Positions 46,656-58,159 are shown, counted from the stretch's first letter. The stretch is 64,000 bases of DNA from Ascarosepion bandense (GCA_037127315.1 JBBBDQ010001611.1:248001-312000); one strand, 5' to 3'. The notes: generated by a model from the sequence alone, not told the origin. Made by a program: numbers and translations.

Positions 46656-47574
46656 ACATATTAGATGATTTGCTAGGCCAGAAATGTAGTCTTTTGTTTT
46701 CTTATCCCAAGAAAATTACCCGGGTCCGATACACACAACTCTATATTGAGCAAATCTGACAATAATATGAATGTCTTCAGTAAAGTCTTCCAATCTGTCG
46801 GGCCCATAAAATAGTCTGAATTCAACATGGAAAATTCACCATTTTTTCATATACGGCAAATATCTTAAAACATATATAATTCATGTAAATTCATAATTAG
46901 GTTTCAATAAATATATTTTATGTTTCAATAACGAAAGTAACTGTGACATCTGATTTTAAAAATATCAATAGCCAAAATTACAAAAAAGATCTTGAAATAT
47001 TAAAAAGGAAATTTACAGAAAATTATCGTCATTGGCTTGAACTTTTCTGGTCAGTTGCCTTTTTGACGTTGGTGATCGCTGCCATAATTCTTGCCATAAT
47101 TCTTGCCTTCAGATCATCTTTGTTGTAACAATGATTATTGTTGTTATCTCACTCAACATGAACATGATTCAACTGCTCGTGTGGCATGGTGCAGAATGCT
47201 GTTGCCAGACATACAGTTTTTCATCAGCCATTGTCTCGACACCGAACCACACTACCAACTTAAATCACTTGATGTAGTCTTTCGAGTTCAGTCCAAGGCC
47301 TTCACCAAAAAATTCAGAAGTTCTTTTCTCATCAGATTGATCAGAGTGAATTTTACATACATTCATAATCACTATTCTACACATATAAATAAACTGAGCT
47401 GTTCTCTGACCCACTCGGAAATATTTATATTGAATTTTCCGGCTCGAATGCCAAGCAGTAAATTATGCTATTTCCGAATTTCTAGTGAAATGAATTGTGT
47501 CATGGTGCTTTTTTCTCATAAAAAGGTGCCCAACTGACCGTTCTACACAGTGAATTGTGCGCGTATAATGATAT

Positions 47575-47740
47575 GCGCCAAAAAGTCTGCCTACTTCCAC
47601 CGAACGCACATAGGCCAGGGGTAGAGTCGCCGACTGACGCCATTTCGTTCGGGTTTCAATCCTGGGTAAAAAAGTAATCGGAGTCTAACCGTACTGATGA
47701 GCTGTGATACGGCGAAAAAGATCTGTCTGCGGACGACAAT
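47575..47740 (+). mobile_element. tRNA-derived SINE, second family
   Basis: A box A-like TAGGCCAGGGGTAG at about 47610 and a box B-like GGGTTTCAATCC about 40 bases on, followed by a body with GATGAGCTGTGATACGGCG. It runs into TA and TG microsatellites (47741-47793). The insertion lies inside the inverted unit and is absent from units B and C at the same place. Confidence 0.65.
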
Positions 47741-47754
47741 ATATATATATATAG

Positions 47755-47792
<38 letters not shown>

Positions 47793-47793
47793 A
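47741..47793. repeat. (TA)n/(TG)n microsatellite, unit D
   Basis: The inverted counterpart of the CA/TA tracts in units B and C, directly adjoining the SINE. Confidence 0.9.
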
Positions 47794-48069
47794 TTGTGCA
47801 TCTTCTTATTTTAGTGTTGTGTATAAAATGCTTAAATGTTTGAAAGATTTTGAAATTAGATTCTTTTGTATATTTTCATCCTTTCTTCCATCTCATTAAT
47901 GTGTTAGGATATCATGGATATATTAACGCCTATACTGGACTTTGAATAGTTGAGAATACCAATATATTTTCTCTCTTTCATGCACTCCATTAATAATAAT
48001 TATGGTACTCTAATATTGTTCTGAATTCACTTTTTATTATTTATCGAATGGACAAATAGAAACAACACT

Positions 48070-48443
48070 AAAACTATCATTGACGAAGTGTTAGAAAGAA
48101 TGTCATCGAAAAGGAAATTGATGCTGAGCATCAGGAAGAGACAACTGAAGTACCTGGGACATGCAATGAAGAAGGAGAGCCTGGAGAACCTGATACTGAC
48201 TGGACAGATAGAAGGAAGGAGAGACAGAGGAAGGCAGCGGATAACATATTTACAGGGTCTGATCAGGTGGATGACGGAACGGGGGTTGCCAGGAGCAACA
48301 GGAGCAAACATACTAAGAGCCACAAGGGATAGGGAGACGTGGAGATCCATGATCGTCTACGTCCTGAAGGGACAGGGCACATAGAAGAAGAAGAAGAAGA
48401 AGAAGAAGAAGAAGAAGAAGAAGAAGAAGAAGAAGAAGAAGAA
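48070..48443 (+). mobile_element. RTE-clade LINE 3' end with (AGA)n tail
   Basis: The + frame 48088-48384 encodes MSSKRKLMLSIRKRQLKYLG then HAMKKESLENLILTGQIEG, RRDRGRQRITYL and WRSMIVYVLKGQGT with a stop, the very C-terminus of RTE-type proteins. A (GAA)n microsatellite (about 48386-48443) follows, as expected for an RTE 3' end. It is one of the youngest-looking fragments in the window. The insertion replaced about 25 bases of unit D. Confidence 0.85.
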
Positions 48444-48639
48444 TGGGAATCAATGGCTCACATTCAAGGAGGAAAAAGCAAAATTCGTGGAGAATCAGGT
48501 GAAGCCTTTGATTCGTCAACATGAGAAAAAAGTCTCATTGTGCAACGAGAGACGTAGATTCAGTACGTAGATTCCAAATGAACTGAAAGTATTTTGCAAA
48601 GAGAGAAAAGCAAAATTAGCAGAGAATCGGGTGAAGCCT

Positions 48640-48920
48640 TTCATTCGACAACATGAGAAAAACAATCTCATAATAACTGTGATTCCTCGGAAACACTCTC
48701 TGTTCGGACTCTCTACTCTCGGCCACCCCGGTGTCTATTCCCTTCCTGCTCTCACTTTCTCTTTCTTTTATATATATCTCTCTCTCTTTCTTTCTCTCTC
48801 TCTCTCTTTCTCAGCCCCTCCTAAGCCAACAAGAAAAATTGATTTTTTGGGGAACAAAAATATATGCACGCATAGATATCTTCCAAATACCCATCCATGG
48901 GTTCGAATCTAGTGTCCGTC
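48640..48920. repeat. (CT)n tract and tRNA T-arm-like motif, unit D (inverted)
   Basis: This is the reverse complement of the GA-tract segment of the other units, with TGGGTTCGAATCTAGTGTCC near 48899. Confidence 0.6.
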
Positions 48921-49405
48921 TATATCCGTTTAACGTGTGTGCAAATAGAATCTCTTACAGTGTTACAACAAAATAAAGATGTTTAAAGAGTTATTTAGTT
49001 TCAAGCGATTAATTTTTGATGTTCTTGAATAATTTTTCTTTAGAGATATATCATCAATGATTTTCATGCGTTGATTGCGATTAATCTGGGCACACAGTTT
49101 AATAATATATTTATCAAAGTCCACAAAATATAGACCATTTGAGAAAGGACTGACAATTTTTCACAAATCACAGATGCTTTATTAACACCAATATATTAGA
49201 GGCCCAAAATAAAATAAAAATGAAATGAGAATGGACACTAATAAAATTCTCACACATTTCCCGTCCAAATGAAATGTGTATTTCATAAACAAATATTTCT
49301 CTAAATTCACTGTCGGTGTCGAAATAAGTTTTACAAATCATTTGATATGTTAAAATCAGTGATAGAAATAAGGACAAAACGTTAAATTCAAATCAACAAT
49401 CTACT

Positions 49406-49411
49406 TTTATT
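49406..49411 (-). terminator. Polyadenylation signal, copy D
   Basis: TTTATT on the + strand, AATAAA for the gene. The second conserved signal is at 49178-49183. Confidence 0.65.
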
Positions 49412-49472
49412 TTGCACATTGAAATGTTACAATAACAAAATGAAAAGTAATCATGTCCAGTATTTCAATTGT

Positions 49473-49909
49473 CTATGACTCATTGCTGCCTTCAGCATCG
49501 GCATCGGCGGCAGCTTCTGTGGCTGTCTCCTCAGTCACTTGAACATCTTCCCCAGAAGCTTCTTGCTGTTCTTCTGCGATGACGTTGCTTACTGAAAAGA
49601 AACAAAAACATTATTAATAATGTAATAGTTTAGTTAAAAAATACTTTTTCATTGTAGAATGTAATGTGATTATTTAATAAATTTGTTTTTATATTTGCAA
49701 TATATATTCTACATATTAGATGAAATCTCTTTCAGAATTTCTGAAAAGAATATTTTGGGCGAAGCAGTTACAGTTCAGTTAAAAAATTTAAAAGAAAACT
49801 GATAAAATATGTAAAATATTTATGCATAACTTAAAATATATTAATTATTCGTACCTGCGAAGGCAGTGAAGACGCAGAGAGCCAAAAGAAAGATGAGTTT
49901 TCCAGACGT
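49473..49909 (-). pseudogene. Acidic peptide gene, copy D, start codon lost (ATG to ACG)
   Basis: Exon 2 is 49855-49915 and the last coding exon is 49473-49591; introns are 744 and 263 nt. Promoter, splice sites, reading frame, stop and poly(A) signals are all intact, and the mature peptide matches the consensus. The initiator is ACG (49907-49909) where all other copies have ATG, and there is no other in-frame ATG in the 57 codons. Translation would need ACG initiation or an unseen upstream start, so I call it a pseudogene. The silent changes at Glu25 (GAA) and Gly32 (GGG) are unique to this copy. It lies in an inverted unit within an insertion-like block. A base-call error cannot be excluded. 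Confidence 0.8.
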
Positions 49910-50200
49910 GATGATCTGTAAAAAATAATTAATAATATATAATAATGATATAAAAAGATTTGCAGGCCCTCACACATTCGCAATATTTAAGGTACTTATC
50001 TTGAATTTCTTTATAGGTAATAACTAATATTTTTCATTATCATTTAGTAATATGCAGGGCGACTTTTAAATTGAAAGCATTATTTATTTTATTTATTATC
50101 TGTTAGCACCTGCTTACGTCAAAAAGGTAAAATGTCAATTTCCGGCCATATGCGGTAAATATCTAAATATATGACTTCGATTATCATGTGCTTCAATGTT

Positions 50201-50367
50201 GGACATGCAGTTGATGTAATCAATAAACGTTCAGCGTGGGAGCAGAGCCGGGTTCAATTTCTTTTCAGGTTACTGTCATTCATTTACGCACAAATATCTT
50301 AAGACTCCCATTGACCGACATGAGACATGAACGATGAAGCCTGTTACATCCGTAGCTACCAATCAAA
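50201..50367 (+). mobile_element. tRNA-derived SINE in intron 1, copy D
   Basis: The orthologue of 5408-5576, inverted with the unit. Here box A reads TTGATGTAATCAATAA and box B GGGTTCAATTTC. Confidence 0.65.
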
Positions 50368-50454
50368 AATTTTTGTCTTGCAGTACAAGAATGACCTATT
50401 TCTACATATATATGGAATATGTGTAAAGTTGAAGTTAAATATAGGGGAAAAAAA

Positions 50455-50500
50455 CACACACACACACACAAATAAACAGAAATACAAACACACACACATG
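50455..50500. repeat. (CA)n microsatellite in intron 1, copy D
   Basis: The inverted counterpart of the GT tract in A and B, shorter and interrupted. Confidence 0.85.
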
Positions 50501-50659
50501 ATATTCATTGATTTGACTTAAAATGTAATTGGTAAGACATCGGAAAAAATAAACCTTCATGAAATACAGATTCCTATTTTAGCAAAACTGTGTGAATATA
50601 AAATTGTTCACAAATGTAAATGTAAAGAAATAGCGATAATAATATTTGTAGTGACTTAC

Positions 50660-50773
50660 TTTGTGGTGCTGTGTTGTGGGAACACAAATTGACGATTCAA
50701 CAGTTGAACGTTGTCAAAGAAAGTGACTTAGATGTGAGAGAGCCCGATTTTTATAACAGAATATCAACGTGAC
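50660..50773 (-). promoter_or_regulatory. Core promoter and noncoding leader exon, gene copy D
   Basis: On the minus strand, GTCACGT is at 50773-50767, TATAAAAA at 50755-50748, the initiator at 50724, the leader exon at 50724-50660 and donor GTAAGT from 50659. All elements are intact even though the start codon is lost, so the copy may still be transcribed. Confidence 0.75.
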
Positions 50774-51961
50774 ATACTTTAAATCCCTTTGTTGTCTTAT
50801 GAATGGATTAGTACTTTTCAATAAGGAATTCTCTTTGAAATGTTAAGAACGGGTTTAATCTTTATTTATTCATGACCAAAATAGGTTTTAGTTCATTTCA
50901 TATTTCAAAAAAGTTGTTAATGATTTTTTCGTGCCAAGTTTATTTATTTCTGCTTAAACATTGACTAGCCACCAGCCTTTGTCCATTATTAAGATTATTT
51001 TACCAATGGACTTTTAATGTATTTCGTATTTATTCTTAAATCAGATATGTTTTCAATGTGTGTCTATGTTAATACGTCATTAACCTTTAATGAATTGGAT
51101 TTTACGAAAGCGCAGTAAAGAGTTTTTGTTTTGAAAATTCTAAGTAGATGTATATATTTGATCCTCAGATAAGAAGATTCGAAAATGTCTTCTCGTTTAG
51201 ACTTGTCAAAATATCATGATGAAGTATTTGATTTAGTTAGTTTGAAGATTAAATTATTGAAAGACTAAAAAAAACTCAAATATCTTTTAACTTTTTCGAT
51301 ATTTCAACGAAACTTGCTTACATCTTTTGCTGTTTGGCAGATTTTTATATTAACTTTTCATTTCTCACCAGATTTTGATTGACATTCGTTGCCAAATTCT
51401 TAACTATTCATTATTAGATTGTCTTTCTCCCAAAGGTTATTCAAAGTCTTTTTATTCAACGATCATGCTGACGTCGGCAGATGATGCAAAACCTAGTGCT
51501 TTGACTCCTTGTACATACCATGGTTCTTGAAGATATTAATGATCATGGCTCTCCGCGATATTCTTATATTTGTAGCGCTTAAAAACTTTTGACTTTTCAA
51601 TATCTATCCAACTCCTGGTTCCGACATTTATTTACACGATCTCGTTAATATTGTTTCATACTGTTTCTTTCTGTTCCTATTTCTTTCCTATAAATTTACC
51701 GCCAATTTTTTCGATCCTTCTTTCTCATATCTAAATTTAATCTCTAACTGATATTAAGTATAAATATCGTCTTCATTTTCATTTTTCTTAAAACAATGGA
51801 ATATCTATAGTATTCCCAGCACTCCTCTGTAAAACATATTCCGGGTTTTACGAAATTAAAGTTTATAGTCAAAATTGGTTTTATTATTTGAATGCAAAAT
51901 TTATTGGAGAGTGTCAATAATCAATTATCTTTCCCACCATTTTGCTCACCCATTTGATAAA
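50774..51961. repeat. A/T-rich upstream module of unit D (inverted), first part
   Basis: The reverse complement of 14471-15640 of unit B. No gene is seen. It keeps the GCCACCAGCC stretch near 50968 that unit B lost. Confidence 0.75.
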
Positions 51962-54165
51962 GAATGCTATTCTTCAATACCCCCACTAATCAACGTGTTT
52001 GCTGTCCTCAGTTCCTCAGCGGACAAGGCTAAATGCTTTGCCCGTAGATACTCGACCAATTCGTGTCTGGATTCTTCTGGAGTCCATACACCCGATTTAC
52101 CATCTAGAACTGAGGCCCACTTGAATGACGTCCACATCACGCCCTCGATGATTTCTAGCATAATATCAAAACTTGACCCTCACAAAGCGAGTGGTGGGGA
52201 CGGAATCCCAATTATAGCCTTGAAGAAATGTTCCCCTGAACTCTCCACTGTACGTTCTAAGCTCTACAACGTCTGCCTATCTTCCTCCGTATTTCCTGCC
52301 TGTTGGAAGTCTTCTTCTCTGGTTCCAATATTCAAGAACACTGGTGAACACTCGGACCCCGCAAACTACCGGCCTATCAACCTTCTTCCGATCTTCGGCA
52401 AAGTGTTCGAAGCCATTATCAATATCGAGGTCGTTCAGCATCTCACGGCCCACGAGCTCATAGCGGACAAGGAGTATTGCTTCCGCTTCACCAGGTGTAC
52501 TGCTGTATGCTAACGACCATCGCCGGGTATATATATCAGGCTCTCGACAAGAATGGTGAAGCCCGAACTGTCGCCCTTGATATCTCTAAAGCATTTGACA
52601 GAGTATGGCATGCAGGCCTTCTACGGAAACAGCGAAACTACGGTATTACTTGACTTTTGTTGGACTTAAACAAGTCATTCGTCTCTGGGTTTTCTTCCAA
52701 AACGAAGCTGCTGTCAATTAACAACCACAGACTACCGAACCTCCGCCCCATTAGCATGGAACAGGCATGCCTCCCAGAGACTAAAACACTACGCCTGCTT
52801 GGCCTGACACTCTCAGCGGACCTCAAGTGGAATGACTACGTCGAATCCATTGCTAAATCGCTGCTATGAAAGTCGGCTCACTGTGCAGGTCCCGGAAATT
52901 CTTTCCGTCTGAATCTAACCTGCAATTATACAAATCTACCATCCGCCCGTGTTTTGAATACGGTTGCCACCTCTAGTCGGGTGAACTGCTATTCTCCTCG
53001 CCCTGGATATCTCTAAAGGATTCGACAACGTATGGCATGCCGGCCTTCTACGGAAACTGCGAAGCTCCGGCATTACTGGACTTTTGTTGGACTTCCGTCA
53101 TTCCTCTCCAACAGCACACTGAATGTGGTTTTAAACGGACATGCCTCCCAGAACTACTCTACATATGCGGGTGTCCCCCAAGGCTATATCCTAGGTCCTA
53201 CGTTCTTTCTAATCTACATCAAGGTTCTCCCCGATGCCATAAGATCACAAGCAGGCATGTAAGTCGAGGATACCACAGTATACGCTCGCCTCGATCAAAA
53301 ATCTGGTGTTGATGACAAGGCGAACCTCGCGGCTGAGCTTGAAAAGGACCTCCAATCTGTGTTGGTTTGGGGTAGGAAATGGCTCGTAAAATTCAATTCT
53401 TCCAAAACGAAGCTGCTGTCAAATAACCATCCACAGACCGCACCTTCCTCCGATTAACATGGAACTGCTTGGCCTGACACTCTCAGCGGACCTCAAGTGG
53501 AATGACTACGTCAAATCCATTGCTAAATCCGCTGCTATGAAAGTCGGCTCTCTGTGCAGGGCCCGGAAATTCTTTCGCCTGAATCTATCCTGCACTTATA
53601 GAAATCTACCATCCACCCGTGTTTTGAATTTTTTGCCACATCTGGTCGGGTGCCTCTTCTATTCTCCTCGGGCTTCTTGACAAAATACAGCGAAGAATCT
53701 ATAATGTGATTGATACCGACTTAGCTGACCGCCTGCAGTCACTCTCTAACCGGCTGACGTGGCTTCCCCTGTGACTCTTCTGTAAATAATTTCATGGCTT
53801 CTGCTCTGATGAACTTAAATCACTGGTGCCCCCTAGGTGTGAATTTGCACGAGATGATAGATTGGCAACTACGTCCCACCCTTTTACAGTGAAACCGATG
53901 AAATGTAACCCCAATTTCTACTCCAAGAGCTTCTTTTCTCGCACTTCCCGCCTGTGGAATTCCCTTCCACATGATTGCTTCCCCGACGGCTATAACCTCC
54001 AAGAATTTATATGTGAGGTCAATAGACACCTCCTAACACACTAACCCTCCCATTCTCTCCAACTCTCTACCTATGTACATCCTAACTCGTCTATCGCCCT
54101 GTGTAACCCTCTGCGCTATGGTGGCAGTGGAATGCCTTGCTTGGGGTGACATGATTTAAAAACAA
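51962..54165 (+). mobile_element. Jockey-like LINE in unit D, with internal duplication
   Basis: The frame 51875-52513 encodes the RT approach and first motifs: SKLDPHKASGGDGIPIIALK, SSLVPIFKN, NYRPINLLPIFGKVFEAIIN. Then RT motif A and downstream parts occur twice, at about 52560-52990 and 53000-53660. Each begins with a DISKAFDRVWHAG-like stretch and ends with SADLKWNDYV. The second copy keeps VPQGYILGP, but YADD reads stop-VED (near 53257). The C-terminus SFFSRTSRLWNSLPHDCF (53826-54044) and A-rich tail end at about 54165. It occupies the same site as the LINE in unit B. Confidence 0.85.
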
Positions 54166-54441
54166 AAAAAATTGTGACTTTATTTAATTAGTTAAGCCTC
54201 TTTTTCCTGTAATAAACAATATATATTAAAGACATTATAGACTAAAAAATTAGAAATTCGGTTATGAATGCAATTTTAAAAGAACTATTTTAATTTTTGA
54301 AATTGTAATAATTCATAAAGATTCAAAATTATATTCAAAGTATTTCACAAACTTATAGATATTGGGCTGTTACGTTATAAATTAAAGACTATATTTACTA
54401 ATAGAAAATTGGAAATTTGAACACAAATCATTGAGCCATCT
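54166..54441. repeat. A/T-rich upstream module of unit D (inverted), end
   Basis: The reverse complement of about 12590-12868 of unit B. It ends abruptly at ATTGAGCCATC, where the right 23-bp repeat begins. Confidence 0.75.
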
Positions 54442-54464
54442 AGCCCATATTGTTTTCCTAGTAC
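54442..54464. repeat. Right copy of 23-bp direct repeat bounding the 9.4 kb block
   Basis: It begins AGCCCATATTGTTTTCCTAG. It matches 45038-45060 at 21 of 23 positions and continues directly into the rest of R2-like LINE copy e. Confidence 0.8.
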
Positions 54465-54770
54465 TGTATAACATCTTCCATTTCTGTGAAGGAAAGGTCA
54501 TTTCAATTCTTGTCTTACCTCTTTCCCTGTAAAATTTTTTACATCGGTTTGAAAGATCTTGTTTTGTCTGTAGAGTCTTGATCTTTTTTCATAGCCTTTA
54601 GTTCTATTGTCTTATTTATTTTTTCCTTTGTTGATAAGATTAGTGATTCCTGAATTTATTGTATTGCTAATATTACTGATCATTTCGATGCCTGACGAAT
54701 CTGTTAAAGAGGTTCTTTTGCGTACTTATCTTGAAGCAACTACCGTAGAAATATCTGTTACGAATATACG
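54442..54770 (-). mobile_element. R2-like LINE, decayed copy e, 5' part
   Basis: This continues the LINE interrupted at 45060 (compare the uninterrupted 11607-11935). It contains the pre-RT region and ends in the same CTCATTTTCGAAAACCAAC border as the other copies. Confidence 0.75.
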
Positions 54771-56820
54771 CTAGATTTTTAGTTGATTGAAGGTAACACA
54801 ACTTAAGTAGGTACATCTATTCATTTTCGAAAACCAACTTTAAATTTGAACTTTTAGAAATAAAAAAGATTCTTGAAACTTTTGTTTTAGATTTTATTGA
54901 AAGGTAAATGATTCAATTTTCTATTTCCAGTATGTGAAATATTGTTTGTGTATTTCAAAAAAAATATTCTTGATTAGAATCTGAAAGTTTGCAATTTATT
55001 GTTTAATTATTCAATTTTTCTACGAATTTTGTGCGATTGAAGCATTTGAAAAAACTATCCATTCTTGGTTTAAAAACTTTCAAAATTAGAATATCAATCT
55101 GTAACATATAATTTTCAGAAACTTAGCAAATTTAATGTTGAATTAATCAGATTTACACAAGTATTACTTCTTTATAGCATAAAATTGAGAATATTTTTTT
55201 TTTATAGACAGTGTTGTACATTCTGGCCATTCCCTTGTATTTGACATATTGATGACATCTCGACATTGTCGGGATAGATAAGTGTATGACGACTGGAAAT
55301 TATAATATTGTCAAACTTATTTCCAGGAACAAACCGTGAAACACATGACTTTTTCATGGACACAGAGAAATTACCACATGCAGAAAAAAATCAAATAATT
55401 ATCAATTTAACAATTATGGTAAAAATGCGATGGCTCGATGATTGTTTTAAACTTTCCAATTTTCGATTAGTAAATATAGTCTTTAATTAATAGCGTAACA
55501 GCCCAACACCTAAAAGACTTTGAAATTATTTGACAATATGTTTTGAAACTTTATAAATAATTACAATTTCAGGAAATAAACAGTTCTTTTAAAATTGCAT
55601 TAATAACCGAATTTGTATTTTTTTAGTTTATAATGTCTTTAATATATATTGTTTATTAATGCATAAAGAGGCTTAATTAATTTAATAATGTCACAGTTTG
55701 ACTGCATTTTTTATCAAATGGGTGAGCAAAATGGTGGGAAAGATAACTGATTGTTTAAACGCTCCAATAAATATTGCGTTCAACTAATGAAACCAATATT
55801 CATTGTAAAATTTATGTTTTCTGAAAAATTTTAAAAAATCGATATTTATACTTAATATCAGTTAGAGATTAAATTTAGATATGAGAAAGAAGGATCGAAA
55901 AAATTGGCGGTAAATTTATTGGAAAGAAATAGGAACAGAAAGAAACAGTATGAAACAATAATAACGAGATCGTGTAAATAAATGTCGGAACCAGGAGTTG
56001 GATAGATATTGAAAAGACAAAAGTTTTTAAGCGCTAAAAAAGATAAGAATGTCCCGGAGAGCCATGAACGTTAATATCTTCAAGAACCACGGTATGTACA
56101 AGGAGTCAAAGGTCAATGTTTTGCATCATCTGCCGACGTCAGCATGATCTTTGAATAAAAAGTCTTTAAATAACCTTTGGGAGAAAGGCAATCTAATGAT
56201 GAATAGTTAAGAATTTGGCAACGAATGTCAATCAAAATCTGGTGAGAAATGAAAAGTTAATATAAAAATCTGCCAAACAACAAAAAATGTAAGCAAGTTT
56301 CGTTGAAATATCGAATAAGTTAAAAGATATTTGACTTTTTGTTTGTCTTTCAATAATCAAATCTACAAAATGACTAAATCACATATTTCATCATGATGTT
56401 TCGACAAGTCTAAACGAAAAGACGTTTTCTATTCTTCTCATCTCAGGATCAAATATATAATTTTATTTGGATTTTCAAAACAAAAGTTATTTACTGTGCT
56501 TTCGTAAAGTCCGATTTACTAATGGTTAATGACGTATTGACATAGACACACATTGAAAAATATCCAATTTAAGAATAGATACGAAATACTTGGAAGGCCT
56601 CTTGTAAAATAAATCTTAATAAATGACAAAGGCTGGTGGCTAGTCAATGTTTAAGCAGAAATAAATAAATTGGCACGAATAAATCATTAACAACTTTTTT
56701 GAAATATGAAATGAACTAAAACATATTTTTGTCATGAATAAATAAAGATTAAACCCGTTCTTAACATTTCAAAGAGAATTCCTTATTGAAAAGTACTAAT
56801 CCATTCATAAGACAACAAAG
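54771..56820. repeat. A/T-rich upstream module of unit E
   Basis: Landmark GTACATTCTGGCCATTCC is near 55220 and TATCAAATGGGTGAGCAAAA near 55712. The GAGGAGTGCTGGGAATACTA landmark is lost through a deletion near 55830. The Jockey-like insertion site is empty. No gene is seen. Confidence 0.8.
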
Positions 56821-56832
56821 GATTTAAATTAT

Positions 56833-56946
56833 GTCACGTTGATATTCTGTTATAAAAATCGGGATCTCTCACATCTAAGTCACTTTCTTTGACAACGTTC
56901 AACTGTTGAATCGTCAATTTGTGTTCCCACAACACAGCACCACAAA
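56833..56946 (+). promoter_or_regulatory. Core promoter and noncoding leader exon, gene copy E
   Basis: GTCACGT at 56833-56839, TATAAAAA at 56851-56858, initiator A at 56882, leader exon 56882-56946, donor GTAAGA at 56947 (GTAAGT in the others). Confidence 0.75.
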
Positions 56947-57178
56947 GTAAGAAAATACAATTATTATTTTCGCTATTTCTTTACATATATATTTGTGAAG
57001 AATTTTGTATTCAGACAGTTTTGATAAAATAGTAATCTGAATTTCGTGAAGGTTTATTTTTTCCGATGTCTTACCAAAGTAAACTACCTTAACTATTGCG
57101 AATGTGTGAGGGCCTACAAAACGTTTTATACCACTATTATATATTATTAATTATTTTGAATATTTTTTACAGATCATC

Positions 57179-57613
57179 ATGTCTGGAAAACTCATCTTTC
57201 TTTTGGCTCTCTGCGTCTTTACTGCCTTCGCAGGTACGAATAATTAATATATTTTAAGTCATGCATATATGTTTTACATATTTTATCAGATCTTTTTTTA
57301 AATTTTTTTAACTGATCTGTAACTGCTTTGCCCAAAATGTTCTTTTCAGAAATTCTGTATGAGGTTTCATCTAATATAGAATATATATTGCAAATATAAA
57401 AACAAATTTATTGAATTATCCCATTACATTCTACAGTAAAAATATTTTTTAACTAAAACTATTATATTATTAATAATGTTTTGTTTCTTTTCAGTGAGCA
57501 ACGTCATCGCAGAGGAACAGCAAGAAGCTTCTGGTGAAGATGTTCAAGTGACTGAGGAGACAGCCACAGAAGCTGCCGCCGATGTCGATGCTGAAGGCAG
57601 CAATGAGTCATAG
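57179..57613 (+). CDS. Small secreted acidic peptide precursor, copy E (57 aa)
   Basis: Coding exons are 57179-57233 and 57495-57613; intron 2 is 261 nt. Intron 1 is only 226 nt because about 560 bases holding the GT tract and the SINE are missing. The signal peptide is the common form. The mature part has one change, Ala49 to Val, turning DADAEG into DVDAEG. TATA box, splice sites and AATAAA (57675-57680) are intact. The short intron 1 makes this the most compact transcription unit of the array. Function is unknown. Confidence 0.85.
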
Positions 57614-57674
57614 ACAATTGAAATCCTGGACATTATTACTTTTCATTTTGTTATTGTGACATTTCAATGTGCAA

Positions 57675-57680
57675 AATAAA
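57675..57680 (+). terminator. Polyadenylation signal, copy E
   Basis: AATAAA, 62 bases after the stop. The second conserved signal is at 57909-57914. Confidence 0.7.
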
Positions 57681-58159
57681 AGTAGATTGTTCATTTGAAT
57701 TTAACATTTTGTCCTTATTTCTATCACTGATTTTAACATATCAAATGATTTGTAAAACTTATTTCAACACCGACAGTGAATTGAGAGAAATATTGTTTAT
57801 GAAATATACATTTCATTTGGACGGGAAAATGTGTGAGAATTTTATTAGTGTCCATTCTCATTTCATTTTTTGTTTTTTGTTATGTTGGGCCTCTAATTTA
57901 TTGGTGTTAATAAAGCATCTCTGATTTGTGAAAAATTGTCAGTCCTTTCACAAATGGTCTATATTTCGTGGACTTTAACAAATATATTTTTAAACTCTGT
58001 GCCCAGATTAATCGCAATCAACGCATAAAAATCATTGGTGATATATCTCTAAAGAAACATTATTCAAGAACATCGAAAATTAATCGCTTGATACTAAATT
58101 ACTATTTTACATCGTTATTTCGTTGTAACACTGTAGGTGATTCTATTTGGACACACGTT

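Larger units (their letters stand above)
46205..54441 (-). repeat. Inverted gene unit D
   Basis: The sequence is the reverse complement of a B-type unit, matching about 12590-19140 of unit B with extra insertions. It carries, from high to low coordinate, part of the upstream module, a Jockey-like LINE, the promoter, the gene, the GA tract, an RTE 3' end, a SINE and the RTE and Penelope fragments. It shares the Jockey-like insertion site with unit B only. Confidence 0.85.

Noticed and set aside
47103..47537. 144-codon frame in inverted unit D as a possible gene
   Set aside because: The equivalent DNA in units B and C is split into unrelated short frames by small indels, and nothing in the translation is recognisable.
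48339..48524. Glu-rich open frame, and its Leu-rich counterpart on the other strand
   Set aside because: Both are translations of the (GAA)n tail of an RTE element.
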